DNA from: Echinarachnius parma
Taxonomy: Eukaryota > Echinodermata > Echinoidea > Clypeasteroida > Echinarachniidae
Assembly (NCBI GenBank): GCA_037951105.1
Contig: JBAMJV010003343.1
Span: 124,001 to 188,000 of the forward strand
Reading direction: 5' to 3'
Length of the DNA stretch: 64,000 bases
The stretch's first letter is position 1. Each line of letters begins with the position of its first letter. The position numbers were made by a program, and so were the translations under genes. A model generated the notes under the pieces. The model saw only the letters and a program-made list of their open reading frames with translations, did no database searches and had not been told where the DNA came from. This document shows, one piece after another, positions 13,161-47,928 of the stretch.

Positions 13161-16100
13161 TGCTAATTATCCCCAGTTGTACGCCCGTACCAGTAATGAG
13201 GTATTATCATAATCGTATGGCTTTAGAATGCTTCCAAAAATAAACTAATTAGGCAGTATTGTGAACAGCTCTTAATATATCAGATCGGTTCCCTGTAGAC
13301 TACAACATGTACGATAAGAATGTATATAAAGATTTCCGTGAAGAATCTCTGCTACCGCTCTGCTTGACGTATAGAGAAACTGACGTAATGATTCGGAGAG
13401 CGAAGCCTCGCAATTAGGAACACACGGGTCGCTCGAATGCTGGCATCGTTAAAACCAACTCAGTAATTAATTACGGAGAACCACGAACCATCCAACCTTA
13501 AATCGGCGCTGAGAGTAGCGCGGAAGTAGCGCTGAGCCAATGCTTACTGATTAAACGAAGGGTGAAACAACAATAGAACCATGATCAATGATGATACACT
13601 GTAGCATCATTTCAAGCTAATCGCCCATTGTCATACGTAATGCATGCGTATTTCATACTCTATTTTCATTCACCCGATTTCTCCGACATTGATTGACGTG
13701 CGATTTCTTCGAAAGTGATGGCACCTGTTGAAAAACAAACTAATCACACCACTGCCACTGAAACGTATAGTGTAGGTTGTCTACTCATAATCATATTGCC
13801 TATTATGTATAGTAAAACAAAAGAATACACATTATGGTAATACAGATACAATGACGAGGGCTTGTCAAATGTTATAGGAGTTATCAATATTTTATAGCTT
13901 TTAATAAACAAATAAAACAAAATGAAATAAGTCGACAATGGGGAGAGGTGAATGATTTCCTTCTATGTTTGTTGTTTGATATGCTATGCTATAATAAATT
14001 AACATCGACAGTGTTGAACAAAAAACAAATTTGCCCCGAATCGCATGAGCAATTCTGATTTTGGTAGCATTTGCGTGTTATTCTCAAAATCATATACTAT
14101 TTATTATACATTCAATCATGTTGTAATCGATTTCTTTACCCATTATGTTTTCACAATAATGTTTAATGCGAATGTTTCTAACTTTACTACAAATCACAAC
14201 TACGTCATATAATTATGTAGACATATAAAGCAACAAACATAATTATCTGAAATATATCTAAGCCAATTACGATGGTTCAATGAAAAGTTTTTGGCCGAAC
14301 TAAGAAGGAATGATGCTAACTCATTGACATTTTGTCAAGCACTTATTTCAGCTCTTCAAGTGACTAACTGACTTGTTTCTTGACAGTGTTTGTAAAATAT
14401 TTTGCAATTTAAACAATATGCTGACAGTTTTTTGTTTTAATTAACATCCGCTTTGCATCTCGGGAAAATGATGCCTTCACTTCTGCAGCGGAAGAAGCCA
14501 CCCTAGTCTTCTTCGGAGGGGGCGAGGTCAGCTGTTTCCACTTCATGGATTATTTCTCCGTCTCTATAGCTCAAAGTGATGGACGCAACACTCATCCCAG
14601 ATTAGAAAACGTTCAAAGGAAGTAGCTGGATTTGCTCGGAAGAAGGCGAAAGTTTTTTCATCGCATCGGTTTTGGGGATGTAAAGTTGGTATTCACAGCA
14701 ATCAACTTTCTGTAAAATGTTGTGGTAAAGGTCGAATTTAATACCCAGAAACCTGAATAGAAACATTCCAAGAGGTCATCTAAAGAGCTGAAATGATTTC
14801 AGGTCAAATTTCAATGATCGCGCTCCACTCATTTATAGTTTGGCACAAGACAAACGGTAATATTTAGTTGTATAATGCTGTGATTTTCCAGTTAGTTTGC
14901 ACCCTACAAAATATTCCCTGCATTTTGCATCGATACACTTACTCCAGCTCTAATTATTCCTTAAATAACAATGATAAAATTGCATATAATTAATTTTTAG
15001 AAGAACTCGGCAATGATGATATAGAATTCATATAGCGGGTGTTAATGAGGGAGAAGGGGAACAGGAGCTAAGATTAGGCTGGTGCAATTATAAATGTCAT
15101 TATTTATTGTATCCTATCCAATTGTATGACCAATCTGAGTGTTGCATGTGTGAGCAGGCACCAGCTACGTGTCTATTTGCATGTACGTAAATGCACACAC
15201 GAAAGAGAAGACGGTGACAGAGAAAACAAAATAGGGAAAAAAATAAAATGCAGTTTGCCCCGCGGTGTATGACGGGAGAATTTTATCGATCGAGGTTTTT
15301 ATTAACACGGCATCAATAAAACAAGAAAGGGCCCAAGAATTTTAATCAAACAGCGCGGGAAGACGGCATCCATTCATTTTGGCGGCAGATGTACCCCCTC
15401 CTGTTGCTCGACCGTCATATTTGGAGGATCGTAACAGGTGGAGAGGTAATTTGGAGCAATAAATGGTCCGTTTAGTGGCGTGTTAAACAAGTAGAGGCGA
15501 TGCAATTAAGATCGGCGCTCGTGGTAGTATTTACTTTTGATGATCAAACACTGGCCACAATCAAACGTAACGTGTGACTGGTAATGAAGACTGCAGCAAG
15601 CCCGGTCACACGTGAACAGTTGGTCCTAAGCATTTCGAGATAATCTTAAGACACGTGAACGAAGTGTGTTTCCAATAACGTGGAATTAATATACAAAGGG
15701 TGACCGGAAGCAGTATTAATTGATTACTCCAGAAGCTGTTTACTCCTGAAGGGAATTGACAATATGTCAAAGTTTACTCAGTGTATTGTTATCTTTCATT
15801 AAGTAGGAAAATCGAAATCCAGCGTTTGTGTGTCTACGATAGTTTGAACAGTATTACATTGTCAATAACGCATGCCCATTTTGACGTAGTAAAGGTGTGC
15901 GTATGCAACATATAAAACCTTTTACAACGACTTAATTGAACCAATATTCAATTTGTAAGCAATTTGTACCATTCATTAATTCAATGAACTCTTTATGGCA
16001 AATATGTGTTGATAAAATGACGGAGCGTATGAACACTACTACAACATGTATTGGTATTCTGCATTGATTTGTTTAAATATAATACATGCAATGTCATGTC

Positions 16101-16259
16101 AAAGTAGAAGTCCCCGCGGTCGTAAGTAACATTCATCAAGGAAATTAATAAGATCTTAACACTTTTGTATACCAAATTAAATAATTATTTTCCTCTTTGA
16201 TTTTGTTCCATTTCTCTAACAGGAAAAAACATCTTTACCAGGCAACGCAACACTTGATA
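12622..16259. other. Gene-free region upstream of VMAT
   Basis: No ORF or RNA gene recognised. 13130-13153 is a run of 24 C. 13280-13720 and 15240-15560 are less repetitive, with homeodomain-type words (AGTAATTAATTACGG at 13460; TTTAATCAAA at 15340) and higher GC, and are the best places to look for cis-regulatory DNA. That is inference from composition only. Confidence 0.35.
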
Positions 16260-16260
16260 A

Positions 16261-17150
16261 TCAACTAACCAACCAACCTACCGACTGAGCAGCTAACCAA
16301 CCAACCAACCAACCCAACCAACCAACCAACCAACCAACCAACCAACCAACCAACCAACCAACCAACCAACCAACCAACCAACCAACCAACCAACCAATCA
16401 ACCAACCAACCAACCAACCAACCAACCAACCAACCAACCAACCAACCAACCAACCAGCCAACCAACCAACCAACCAACCAACCAACCAACCAACCAACCA
16501 ACCAACCAACCAACAAACAAACCAACAAACCACCCAACTCACCGACCATATAACATACCAAACAACCAACCAACTAAACAACTGTTCGAACATTCAACTT
16601 ATCAGACAACTAACCATCCGACCAAGTATTAAACCAGCTTGGTAACCACTAACCAACCAACAAACAAATTACTTATAGTTTAACCTACTTACCAAACAAG
16701 CAACCGACCAAACAACCATCCAGTCAACCATGCAGCAAATAAGTTATCATTCCACCCTTGTGACGGCATAATCAACGGATCAACCAACCGACCGAACAGG
16801 ACAATAGCCAACACACAATAAACAACAAACATAACCTACCAAAATCATCAAACTACATAACTAACGAACTGACCGACAGACTAATCAAATCAAACATCAA
16901 ACTGACTAACCGACCAACCATCAAACCAATAAACCAAACAACCAACCAACCACCCAACTGACCAAGATACCGTCCAACCAAGCAACCAACCAACTGACCA
17001 ACTAACCAACCAAACAACATACACACAACAAACCAGACGCCCAGCTAGATACGAAGTCAGTGGTCCAAAAACTACAATTCAACGAACCGACCAAACTTCC
17101 AAATTACAAATCAACTTGGCAACCAACCAAACAGCCAACCGTCCATCACA
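16261..17150 (+). repeat. (AACC)n satellite and its decayed extension
   Basis: 16290-16515 is almost pure CAAC/AACC tetranucleotide repeat. From 16515 to about 17150 the sequence is still dominated by AACCAAC words with substitutions. The minus-strand WLVG-repeat frames are artefacts. The tract ends about 50 bp before the VMAT start codon, so it occupies the expected promoter/5'UTR position. Confidence 0.9.
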
Positions 17151-17206
17151 CCGTCCAACGAAAGTTTGCATACACACGATCGAAGTACCTACCCAACTGA
17201 GCCAAG

Positions 17207-38860
<21,654 letters not shown>

Positions 38861-39121
38861 ACTCCCGAAAAAAAAAACTTCCAAGAACTGACATAGAGTA
38901 GAGTACCGATGTATGTCACTATATGTCACTATAATTCATTGTCATGGGCATGATGGGTATAAATTCTTCTCTAGACAACTGGACAAACCAGCCATGTGTG
39001 ACCTAGCGGTTGCTGAGAAGGCTACTCACTAAACCATAAAGCATGAATCAAAGGGCAGGTTGTTTAGAACGATTACTGTGATAATGGCATAAATTGAATG
39101 TCGCTACCTCGGTACTCTATA

Positions 39122-39343
39122 AAGCCCTCTGCAGACAGAGCCGACTCGACCCGATCCGACTGGTATCAATCAGTCTATAGTTGGGCCCAGTCGGGCGGAT
39201 CCGATTCATCGTGTTGAATCGGCCCCAACTGTCATCCGACTGCCTTGACTGGCAAAATGTGTGTCGCGAGGCACTGAAAACTGAGCCGATCCGAATGAAA
39301 ACCAGTCGAATCGGGTCGAGTCGGCTCTGTCTGCAGAGGGCTT
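39122..39343 (+). mobile_element. Palindromic MITE (family F), second copy
   Basis: AAGCCCTCTGCAGACAGAGC and its inverse GTCTGCAGAGGGCTT form the ends, continuing CGACTCGACCCGATCCGACT on the left. 222 bp; arms better conserved than in the intronic copy. Confidence 0.8.
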
Positions 39344-40119
39344 AAGGCATTCTGTCCACCTCTTTCATCAATTCACTCATCTTGTTGCTCGATGGCCATG
39401 TCCGTGTGGAAGCTCAACAGACACCAAGTCTTATCATTGTTTCCTCACTTCCAATTATATTTTTCGTTAATATAAATATCACAAAAACATGTCAGTAGTA
39501 TGTGTTTGCCGATGGGCATTATGAAACCAAAGTTATTTATTGTGTTTGCGTAGTAAGGGGGGGGGGGGGGGGTATTGAGGGATTCATACTAGAGTAGCGT
39601 CCTGCATCCACCATAATATCATAAGCTGTCGAATGAAGATTCTAGTTATATTTTGACCCTCGTGGACTACAGGGGACGGGGAGAGAGCATGGGCGTCGAT
39701 ACTTACGTAATACCCATTCACCAGGGGGGATGGATGAATGGATCACCCCCCCCCCCCCCCCGATCAATGGGTATCAATGACAGATCGACGCCCGTGGGAG
39801 GAATTATCTTCTCTAAATACAGCGGGTGTTGGGGAAATTGCTCTCGCTTATTCGACTACGTGTTAGTTTCCAATACAATAGGCATTTCCAATATAATGAT
39901 ACACTAAATTGCATAACTAACCTTATTAGATACAAACGGACCCAAGACAAATACAAATTTGTAAGATTGTCGATTCCCAGAGATAATATCAAGTATTGTG
40001 ATTGAACTACCCAAGTTTGATCAAAATGTAACTGTTTGGTTTCGAAGATTGATGTTTCCACGTTGATTCTGTATCGGTAAACTTTCTATAGATTATCACT
40101 CAGAGGTAATACAGATTGC

Positions 40120-40549
40120 TTAAAGGGGACCATCAGGCCAAGAACATAATTATATGTTTTGGTACCGTTTTATGATATCAAATAGAAACTCAACATTTGT
40201 CCAAAGGATTGTGTAATTCATAAACTATTTGAAATTAATTACCACCACTTACGGAACCACTATTGTTTCGTGGTTCCGTATGGGCCAAGCATTTGCAAAT
40301 GCATCAATGCAGCTATTCACGCGGACGTTTGGAAACAATAGAATCCCGGACGATTCGTTCGCTCTGGAATAAGTAGTCTTCGTAAAATGCAGACCCATGA
40401 ACGCATGCTTTAGAAAAGTGGTGCGTTTTCCAATTATATATCTTTTTCTGGAAACATATTTTTGTGAACTTGTCGATAGAATGGACTACTAAAGAGGTTA
40501 CCTTTCATTTATAAATAATATTATTTTGGGGGTGGAGGTACCCTTTACC
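40120..40549 (-). mobile_element. TTAA-type MITE (family E), inverted copy
   Basis: TTAAAGGGGACCATCAGG on the left and GGTGGAGGTACCCTTTA on the right: the reverse orientation of 34898-35345, sharing AAACGGTACCAAAACATATA-type interior when inverted. Confidence 0.8.
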
Positions 40550-42679
40550 AACGTAATGAGAAGTCAAATTTTGAGTGGAGGTGACGTATCTGGTGCTTTT
40601 TGAATGTTTCATTGTATTTTCGTGGTGTCAATATTAAAACGTTAATCGTATAATGATTACAAGTAAGTTCTACAGTCCTAGTGCAGATTCGTATTTCCGA
40701 TTCCCTGCTATTTTGTGAATTGTTCTCATAACAAAAACAAATGTGTTTTATTTTCTATTGTAGCGTCGTCTTAAATATCATGTACATATTTAGGTCAAAT
40801 AATATATATTCTATTATTACTGTTCGTTTCATTCCGTTTTCTGTCGTATTTAAAGTAATGATTACTATGATGAGAGGTCGTGGTGTAAAGCGATTTATGT
40901 TTCGATGCGATGTAGCCTATGTGAATAAATTGAAATCATGATATGAATCCACCAATTTCACTTTGCGAAATTATTCTATTGTAAAATGTATAGTGATGTT
41001 AAATTGCATTGAATGCAATCAGTGGATTAAAACCTTGCGAATGTAGACCACCTTCAACAAAATGCTACATTTGCTACAATGTAATAGTATTAATTAAAAT
41101 AATAGATACTAAAAATAATTATAATTATAATTATACTACTAGTAATAAAACTTACAATAATATTTATATTAATAATAACAATAATACTGTTAATCACGAT
41201 AATGATAATAATGATACGAAGACGAAGAAGAGAAAACAGAAGAAAAAGAATGCAATATTAACAACGTCAAAACCAGTATAGAGGTAATGAAAAAAAAAAC
41301 ACGCATAAAGAACTGAGATTAGGACAACAAGATACAAACATAAATCTTACAAAAGTGACTATCCCAAGGGTGACCTTATGTGGATGACAACTGACACATG
41401 ACAGGTCAAAGAAACGCCACTTTCTTGAAATATAAGATCAGGTTGATCATGTGACCCAGGCCCGTCGGAGCCGCTACGTATGGTACGTATTCATACATAC
41501 CACTTTTCAGCCAAACAAAAAGAAAGAAAAGAGAGTGAGAGACTGGAGAGGGAGAAGAAAGGAGAAGAGAAAAAAAAGAGAGAATGTGTGAGGATGAAAA
41601 ATGTTATGTAGGCTGATCGTCACCAGCTAATGGAAGAACACGAACATCGAAGTGACATTACCCTTTTTCCATAATTATATAACGCATTATCATGTAAACC
41701 GAAGTTTGTACCCAATCGTAACAACTATACGACTTGTAAATTTATATGAAATTTGCAGTACTGAATAAATGCCGAGAAAGAGAAAGAAAGCCAAAAATCA
41801 TGGAAGCCGGAGAACAGCGTATGCCACCTTTGTCGTCCAATCGCAAATTTTAAAAATAATATCCTCAAGAAAGTGATAAATCAAGCTTACCACTTGACCG
41901 TAAAACCTCCTATGTATAGATTAGGCCTATATAGATTTTCCCGCCCATTTGTGTGACCTCTTCATTCTATTTTTAAAATTTGCCTGCAATTCCAACGTAG
42001 GCCTTTATATAGGACGCGTTCATTTGGACACCATTCTTCCCGCTGGTAAGGAGGTCAGGGCGGATCCAGGGGGTGGGCCGGGGGGGGGGGGGGGGGGGGA
42101 GTCAGCAAATAAACGAAACAATTCTGCTGATTTTTGAATTGTTGAACATTTTAAAGTAAAAAGGCACCCCAAATAGAGATCCATCAAAGCAAAGGTAAGA
42201 TAATGTTGAAAACCTTTTGCCCCCCATCTTGAAAATGATCCTTCTACATCAATTATATGTATAATTGTTCGTCTTTTTAGTTTTTACACGCATAGAGACA
42301 GTTGTGTTATGCGTTCTAAGAATTGTTTATCAAGCGCATCATTTACAGATCCAACTAACCAGACAAAAATACGCCAGAAACAACAGTTCCACTAGGAGAT
42401 ACACATGGGATCAACAACGTGTGTTTTTGTGTGTCCACGGGCGTATGATCTCGTGGATACCCGGGGGGGGGGGGGGGGGGGGTACTCAAGTATATATTGG
42501 TTATATGGGGATGTGCCGCTGGGAAGGGTGACTTTTTTAAAGAAAGATCCTGTTTCCATGTTTCCCATTTTCATAAAAAACGTTAGACATGAGTGCCCTT
42601 TTTCATTTATTCCTTTTCCCTCTTTTCTCCCTCATTTTCCTCGGGATTTGGGATTTTCCGATGTGAAATTACTAAAATT

Positions 42680-44350
42680 TTCAAGCTCGCTCCGCTCGCG
42701 AGCATACATAATATTTCACAACATGTTTATATATAACCCTTCATATCGCCATATCATAAGCAATAAAAACGAATATATCCATACAATTATATTGAAACAA
42801 ATGGCAATTTTTCGCTATGAAATGGCTAAAATTTTCAAGCTCGCTCCGCTCGCTCATAGTCTAGACGGATTTCTGAAAAAGAGCTCTTTATAAGAACCTA
42901 GAAGCATTTGGGGGAAAAAGTTGGGAATCAAGCTATTTTACACAATTTGGGGGGGGGGGGGGGGGGGGGGGGTGCTGAATCCGATAAGCCCTGTTCCCAA
43001 CCATAATTTTGAGTTATTGACCATCTAATTTGCATAAACAAAATGGCCGCCAAAATGACACCTTTGTAAAACCTGTAAAACGTGTTTATTCAATTACTTT
43101 GCAACCGGGCGATCAAAACATGCAAATTTACTGTCTAAAATAATTATGTTTTAAATCAAAAGAAACATAAATAAGATAACGCTGATGTATTTAGTGGAAA
43201 AAAAAGATGCACAAATATGCAAATTAGTGGCCGCCATGACAGAAAAGTCGTACAAAATTGATTATTTTGGGGAAATTTAGGCCTACTGAATGTAACACTT
43301 ATAATCACTGTCTTAAAGGGAAAGTTGAGTTTTGGTAGAGAGGGCGCTAGACTACTTAATTGGTTTGTTAGGTAATGAAAAACTGAGTGTAAAATTTGAA
43401 AGAGCATAATATTTAAACAATAAAATCATCTTTGTTTGATCAAAATCGGTTCAGAAACGGCTGAAATATCCATAAATATAACAATTTGTAATAAACCCGG
43501 GGCCCCGGGTTTATTAGAGAATTTTGAACCAGCCGTTAAAAATTCAAAAAAATGCTTCCTCTTTTCAAAAAGTTACAAAATAGGTATTTAAATAGTTGTT
43601 GGTTATTTCTCTATCTAATCACTATTTCAACAAAGCATCACATGCACAATATTTTATTCAAAATGGTTGAAACCGATGAGTGTTTAGAGAGCGCCCTCTT
43701 ACGTTTTAACGGCTCTTTTTGAATGATAACATGATCTTTACTACGTCATTTGTAATGTTGTGTTCCTTTCTAGTTATAACTATTAGTTTGTAATGTAATG
43801 ATGCAGGTTTTGGTTACTAAAATTCAGTTTCACTAAAACTGTAATCTCCTTACCAGAACTCAACTATCCCTTTAAACACTTTGTGGGAATGAAATAATTA
43901 TCAATTGTATGATTTACTCATATAACATACACAAATATAATTAGCACATTCAAAATGGCCGCCAATTGATGCTATTTCCACCATTTTGAACTGATAAAAA
44001 AGTGTTTCAGCAACTAAGCGATCAAAACATATTCAAATGCAATGTGCATATTCATTATTTCGATGAGAAGGGATGTCAATAAGACTGTTCTGATGAATGA
44101 CGTGACATGCATGACTTATATATGTGAAAATTAGTGGCCACCATTACTGAAAAATGATACAAAACGGATCATATTTCGTAAGTAAGGCTTAATAACAATG
44201 AATGCAATAAACAATGACTTACTAAAACCAAGTTTAGAATTATAATGATTGATCAAATCAGAACATGTATAAAATCATTAGTAGTATTATATACTCAAAA
44301 ACACCTTTAATTTGTATAAACAAAATGGCAGAAAAATTACTCTACTTTGT
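42680..44350. repeat. Left arm of a large imperfect inverted repeat
   Basis: Read on the minus strand, 42680-43312 matches 46590-46720 joined to 48966-49320 (for example GGCGGCCATTTTGTTTA, GGGAACAGGGCTTATCGGAT, CCACTAAATACATCAG). 43876-44160 matches 46300-46585. The arm is interrupted by a TTAA MITE at 43313-43875. Its outer part has a G-run at 42949-42972. Confidence 0.8.
43313..43875 (+). mobile_element. TTAA-type MITE (family D) with identifiable empty site
   Basis: Left TTAAAGGGAAAGTTGAGTTT, right inverted TTTAAAGGGATAGTTGAGTT; 563 bp. The opposite arm of the large inverted repeat has only GATTAAGAC at the equivalent point (46585-46591), i.e. a single TTAA, which shows the insertion and its TTAA duplication directly. 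Confidence 0.85.
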
Positions 44351-45059
44351 CCTTACCTTAAATGTAAGGACAAAGTATTACGTTTATACATGTGTTTCTC
44401 CAACTGCTCTCGAAAAGGACGCTCCATAAAGCCTCATTGGTTTCAACCATTTTTATAGAATATTGGGCATATGAGGTTTTGTTCACAAACTGATTAGCAA
44501 GAGAGAAAATCAACAACTTTTACAAAACTTCTTATGAATTTGTTGAAAAGAGGAGGCATTTTTAGATATGTTTAATGGCTGGTTCAAAATTATCGAATAC
44601 TTGTTGGACCCAACAATTGTTATACAAGGTTCTGTTAATACAGTATATATTTCAGCCGTTTTTGAACCAATTTTGCTATTTCAAATGTTATATTCGGTTG
44701 TTCATTAACTCACAAAATATATTCTGTGTAGCGCCCTCCATACCAAAACTCAACTATTCTTTCAACGATGTTTATACAGAAATAGAGTTTGTTTCCGAAA
44801 CCTTTACAATGCTGTAGTTTGGGTTGAACAAGCTAAATAGCTAAATTATATTAATTCTAAGACATCAAAACACAGAAATATACAATAGAAAATAACCCAA
44901 AATAAAATGATCAAAAAGCGAACATGTTGAGTCCAAGAAGTGTAGCCTTTGTACAGAGTGAATTCTACATTATCTTATCTGCTGCCTATGTTAATATCAG
45001 AGGTATAAATAGTCTGATTATTATCCGTTACATACACATTCGATATATTTCACTATTTG

Positions 45060-45780
45060 CAGTTAGTACGATTATATAAAACTGTAAATGAATCATAATT
45101 AGTGAAAACTTCACTCAACAACTAAACGATTATACCACAATAGGGGCAAAGGTTTTTGAACCACAAGGTTTATTAGTCATATTAAATATCGCGTGACTGC
45201 CTGTTACCAGTTTGGTGAAGTATGTGATAAGTATGTTGACTGTTCGTGCTAAGTATCGGTCATTAGTGTTAAGCACACCCTCCAGAAAGGGCCTATCACT
45301 ATTTGCAGTACGATTATATAAAACTGTAAATGAATCATAATAAGTGAAAACTTCACTCAATAACTAAAAGATTATACCACAATAGGGGCAACGGTTTATG
45401 AACCACAAGGTTTATTAATCATATTAAATATCGCGTGACTGACTGTTACCAGTTTGGTGAAGTATGTGATAAGTATATTGACTGTTCGTGCTCAGTATCG
45501 GTCATTAGTGTTAAGCACACACTCCAGAAAGGGCCTATATATGCAGATTTATATAGTTCCATTGAATTATACAAATATACAAAGTACTAAAATATGTAAA
45601 ATCGTACTTGCATTATAATTATATATATCAAACATAGTCCGAAGGTCCCTTTTGCTACAAGCTTAATTCTATTCATTAAACATCGTGTACTACCTGACAC
45701 CAATTTGGTGAAATCTTCACCGATTTGTGTGCTTTGATATTCGTGCTTTGATACTTGAGTTTATTGCAACAATACTGATC
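45060..45780 (+). repeat. 242-bp tandem repeat, two good copies and one decayed
   Basis: GATTATATAAAACTGTAAAT occurs at 45070 and 45312, and the intervening 242 bp is nearly identical to the following unit. A third degraded unit (about 45540-45780) keeps CTGACACCAATTTGGTGAA. It lies between the arms of the large inverted repeat. Confidence 0.85.
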
Positions 45781-46722
45781 AATTAAACTCAACACAAACA
45801 TAAGTCCCCCTTAATCAAATAACATCACTTTTTAACAAAAAGGTTTTGAGCAAAATAACTCGGCAGGATTGTTCTTACATTTATTGACTAACTTATATAT
45901 GTGTGAAAATGAAATTGGTCCGTCGAGTCATGGATGAGTGACCACACATCAAAGGCAAAATTTCACTTTTTGACTCTTGTGACTTTTGAAAAGTGACATT
46001 TTTCCTTCAATGTGTGCTCACTCATGCATGGCATGGCGGATCAAATTTATTTTCACAGAGACGTTAGCCAATAAGTTTAGAAACATTCCTGCCAAGTTAT
46101 GTTGCTCAAACCCTATTTGTTAAAAAATTACGCCATTTTGCGTAGGGGGAAGTATTTTTGTGTGTGTGTGTTTATTTACCTTCGTATGAAATATCACGGA
46201 CAGAAGAATATTCAATGTTCTTAAACGTTTGATGTGATTTGCTACTTAAAATACTACATAAAAGATAAACTCTCAAATGATTAAAACGTTAATTTTATCA
46301 CTAATGGCGGCCAACAATTTGCATATTCATAAGTCATCCATGTCATTAAATTCATCAGAATAATCTTTTGACGTCCCTTATTGAAAACATACATCTGCGC
46401 ATCACTTCTTCTTATGTTTTACTAGCTTAGTTACCGAGTTATAATAAACACGTTTCTATCGCTCAAATATATAGCGTCAATTGGAGGCCATTTGTAATAT
46501 TCCAATTATATTTCTATATAAGCAAAATATACTACTGGTGATTCAATGAAACGATCTCATTCAATTTTTTGGCTCGCAGGAATGATTAAGACACTGATTA
46601 TCAGTGTTATATTCAGTAGGCTTAAATTGCCCCAAAATAACTTGTTTTGTAAGACTTTTCTGTAGTGACGGCTACTAATTTGCGTATGTATGTGTCTTCG
46701 TGTACACTAAATACATCAGATA

Positions 46723-47928
46723 TTTGGAACAGCCATGGGTACCCGCATGGCCCCCTCATTTGCATGTCTCTTCATGACCAAGCTGGAGCAGCAAATGTTA
46801 GACTCAGCACCTTGCCACCCATGGATTTGGTGGCGCTACATTGACGATGTCTTCTTCATCTGGACCAGCGATGAAGAGAGCCTACACACATTCATTGACC
46901 ACATGAATTCCTTCCACAGAACCATAAAGTTCACTTCTGACTTCTCCCTAGATGAAACCCACTTCCTTGATGTCACCATCAAGAAGGAGAACAGCCAGAT
47001 CACCACCAGTCTCTACACCAAGCCCACAGACACCCACCAGTACCTCCATTCATCTAGCTGTCACCCCCGCCACTGCAAAACAGGTATTGCTTACAGCCAA
47101 GCCCTTCGACTCCGCCGCATCTGCTCCAAGGACTCTGACTTTTCCCTCCATGCCAGAAATCTCAAGACACACCTCACTGCCAGGGGCCACAGTGCCAAAG
47201 CAGTTCATCTATCCATTAACAAAGTTCGTTCTCTCCCCAGATCCGAGGTTCTGAAGAAGAAGACTCCCAACCAGAGCACCACTGTTGTCACACCCCTAGT
47301 GACCACCTTTCATCCCAACTTACCTCCCCTCCGTCGCATATTGACTAACAATCACCACATTCTTCACACTTCTGATCGCCTCCGACAGGCTGTCCCTGAT
47401 GCCCCCATCCTAGCCTACAGACGCCCTCGCAACCTCAAGGACCACATTGTTCGAGCTGAACTTCCCACCCCCAATAACAACCCCTCTCCCATACAGCAGG
47501 GCACCTTTAAGTGCACCGCCGACAGATGCATTGTGTGTCAGGTACATATCCATCAGGATGAAACCTTCACCAGCCACTCCAACAACATCTCTCACCATAC
47601 CAAGGGCCACATCACATGCACCACCACCAATGTTGTATATCTTATCACGTGCAGAGTCTGTGGCATGCAGTACGTAGGCGAAACCAGGAACACCCTCAAG
47701 AGACGCTTTTACGGACACAGATCCACCATCCACACCTCCAAACATGACGCCCCAGTCGGCAACCACTTCAACCTACCTAATCACTCCATTTCTGACATGA
47801 TTCTACAGGGAATAGAATCTTTAGGTAACCGCCCGGACACACTCCGCTCCAGCAGAGAGAAGTATTGGATAAGACGTCTCTGCACCATTCATCCCCGTGG
47901 TCTCAACATCCAAGAAGGCAGTGATTAA
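46723..47928 (+). pseudogene. PLE reverse transcriptase C-terminal part + GIY-YIG endonuclease
   Basis: Continuous frame of about 400 codons ending TAA. From the ATG at 46735: MGTRMAPSFACLF (RT), catalytic YIDD at residues 35-38, thumb motif KPTDTHQYLHSSSCHP at 96-111, and basic linker. A Cys cluster (C260, C265, C268, C295) is followed by the GIY-YIG core with VVYLIT at 300-305, QYVGETRNTLKRR at 312-324, H328 and E375. Family role: target-primed reverse transcription with nicking by the GIY-YIG nuclease. It lacks the N-terminal RT palm and fingers, so it cannot be an active polymerase, though the endonuclease part looks intact. The ATG is internal to the original protein and not a real start. 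Confidence 0.92.

Larger units (their letters stand above)
38861..42600. other. Downstream flank of VMAT: MITEs and simple repeats
   Basis: No further coding exon recognised. It contains the family F (39122-39343) and family E (40120-40549) MITEs, a GGGCGTCGAT inverted element with a C-run (39689-39797), an A/T-rich Asn-type tract (41100-41220), and long G-runs at 39557, 42080 and 42463. Part of 38861-39120 is probably VMAT 3'UTR. Confidence 0.5.

Noticed and set aside
16261..16593. 110-codon WLVG-repeat frame on the minus strand
   Set aside because: Translation of the (AACC)n satellite; two frames give equivalent repeats.
47410..47766. 118-codon antisense frame in the PLE
   Set aside because: Shadow of the strongly supported plus-strand RT/endonuclease frame.
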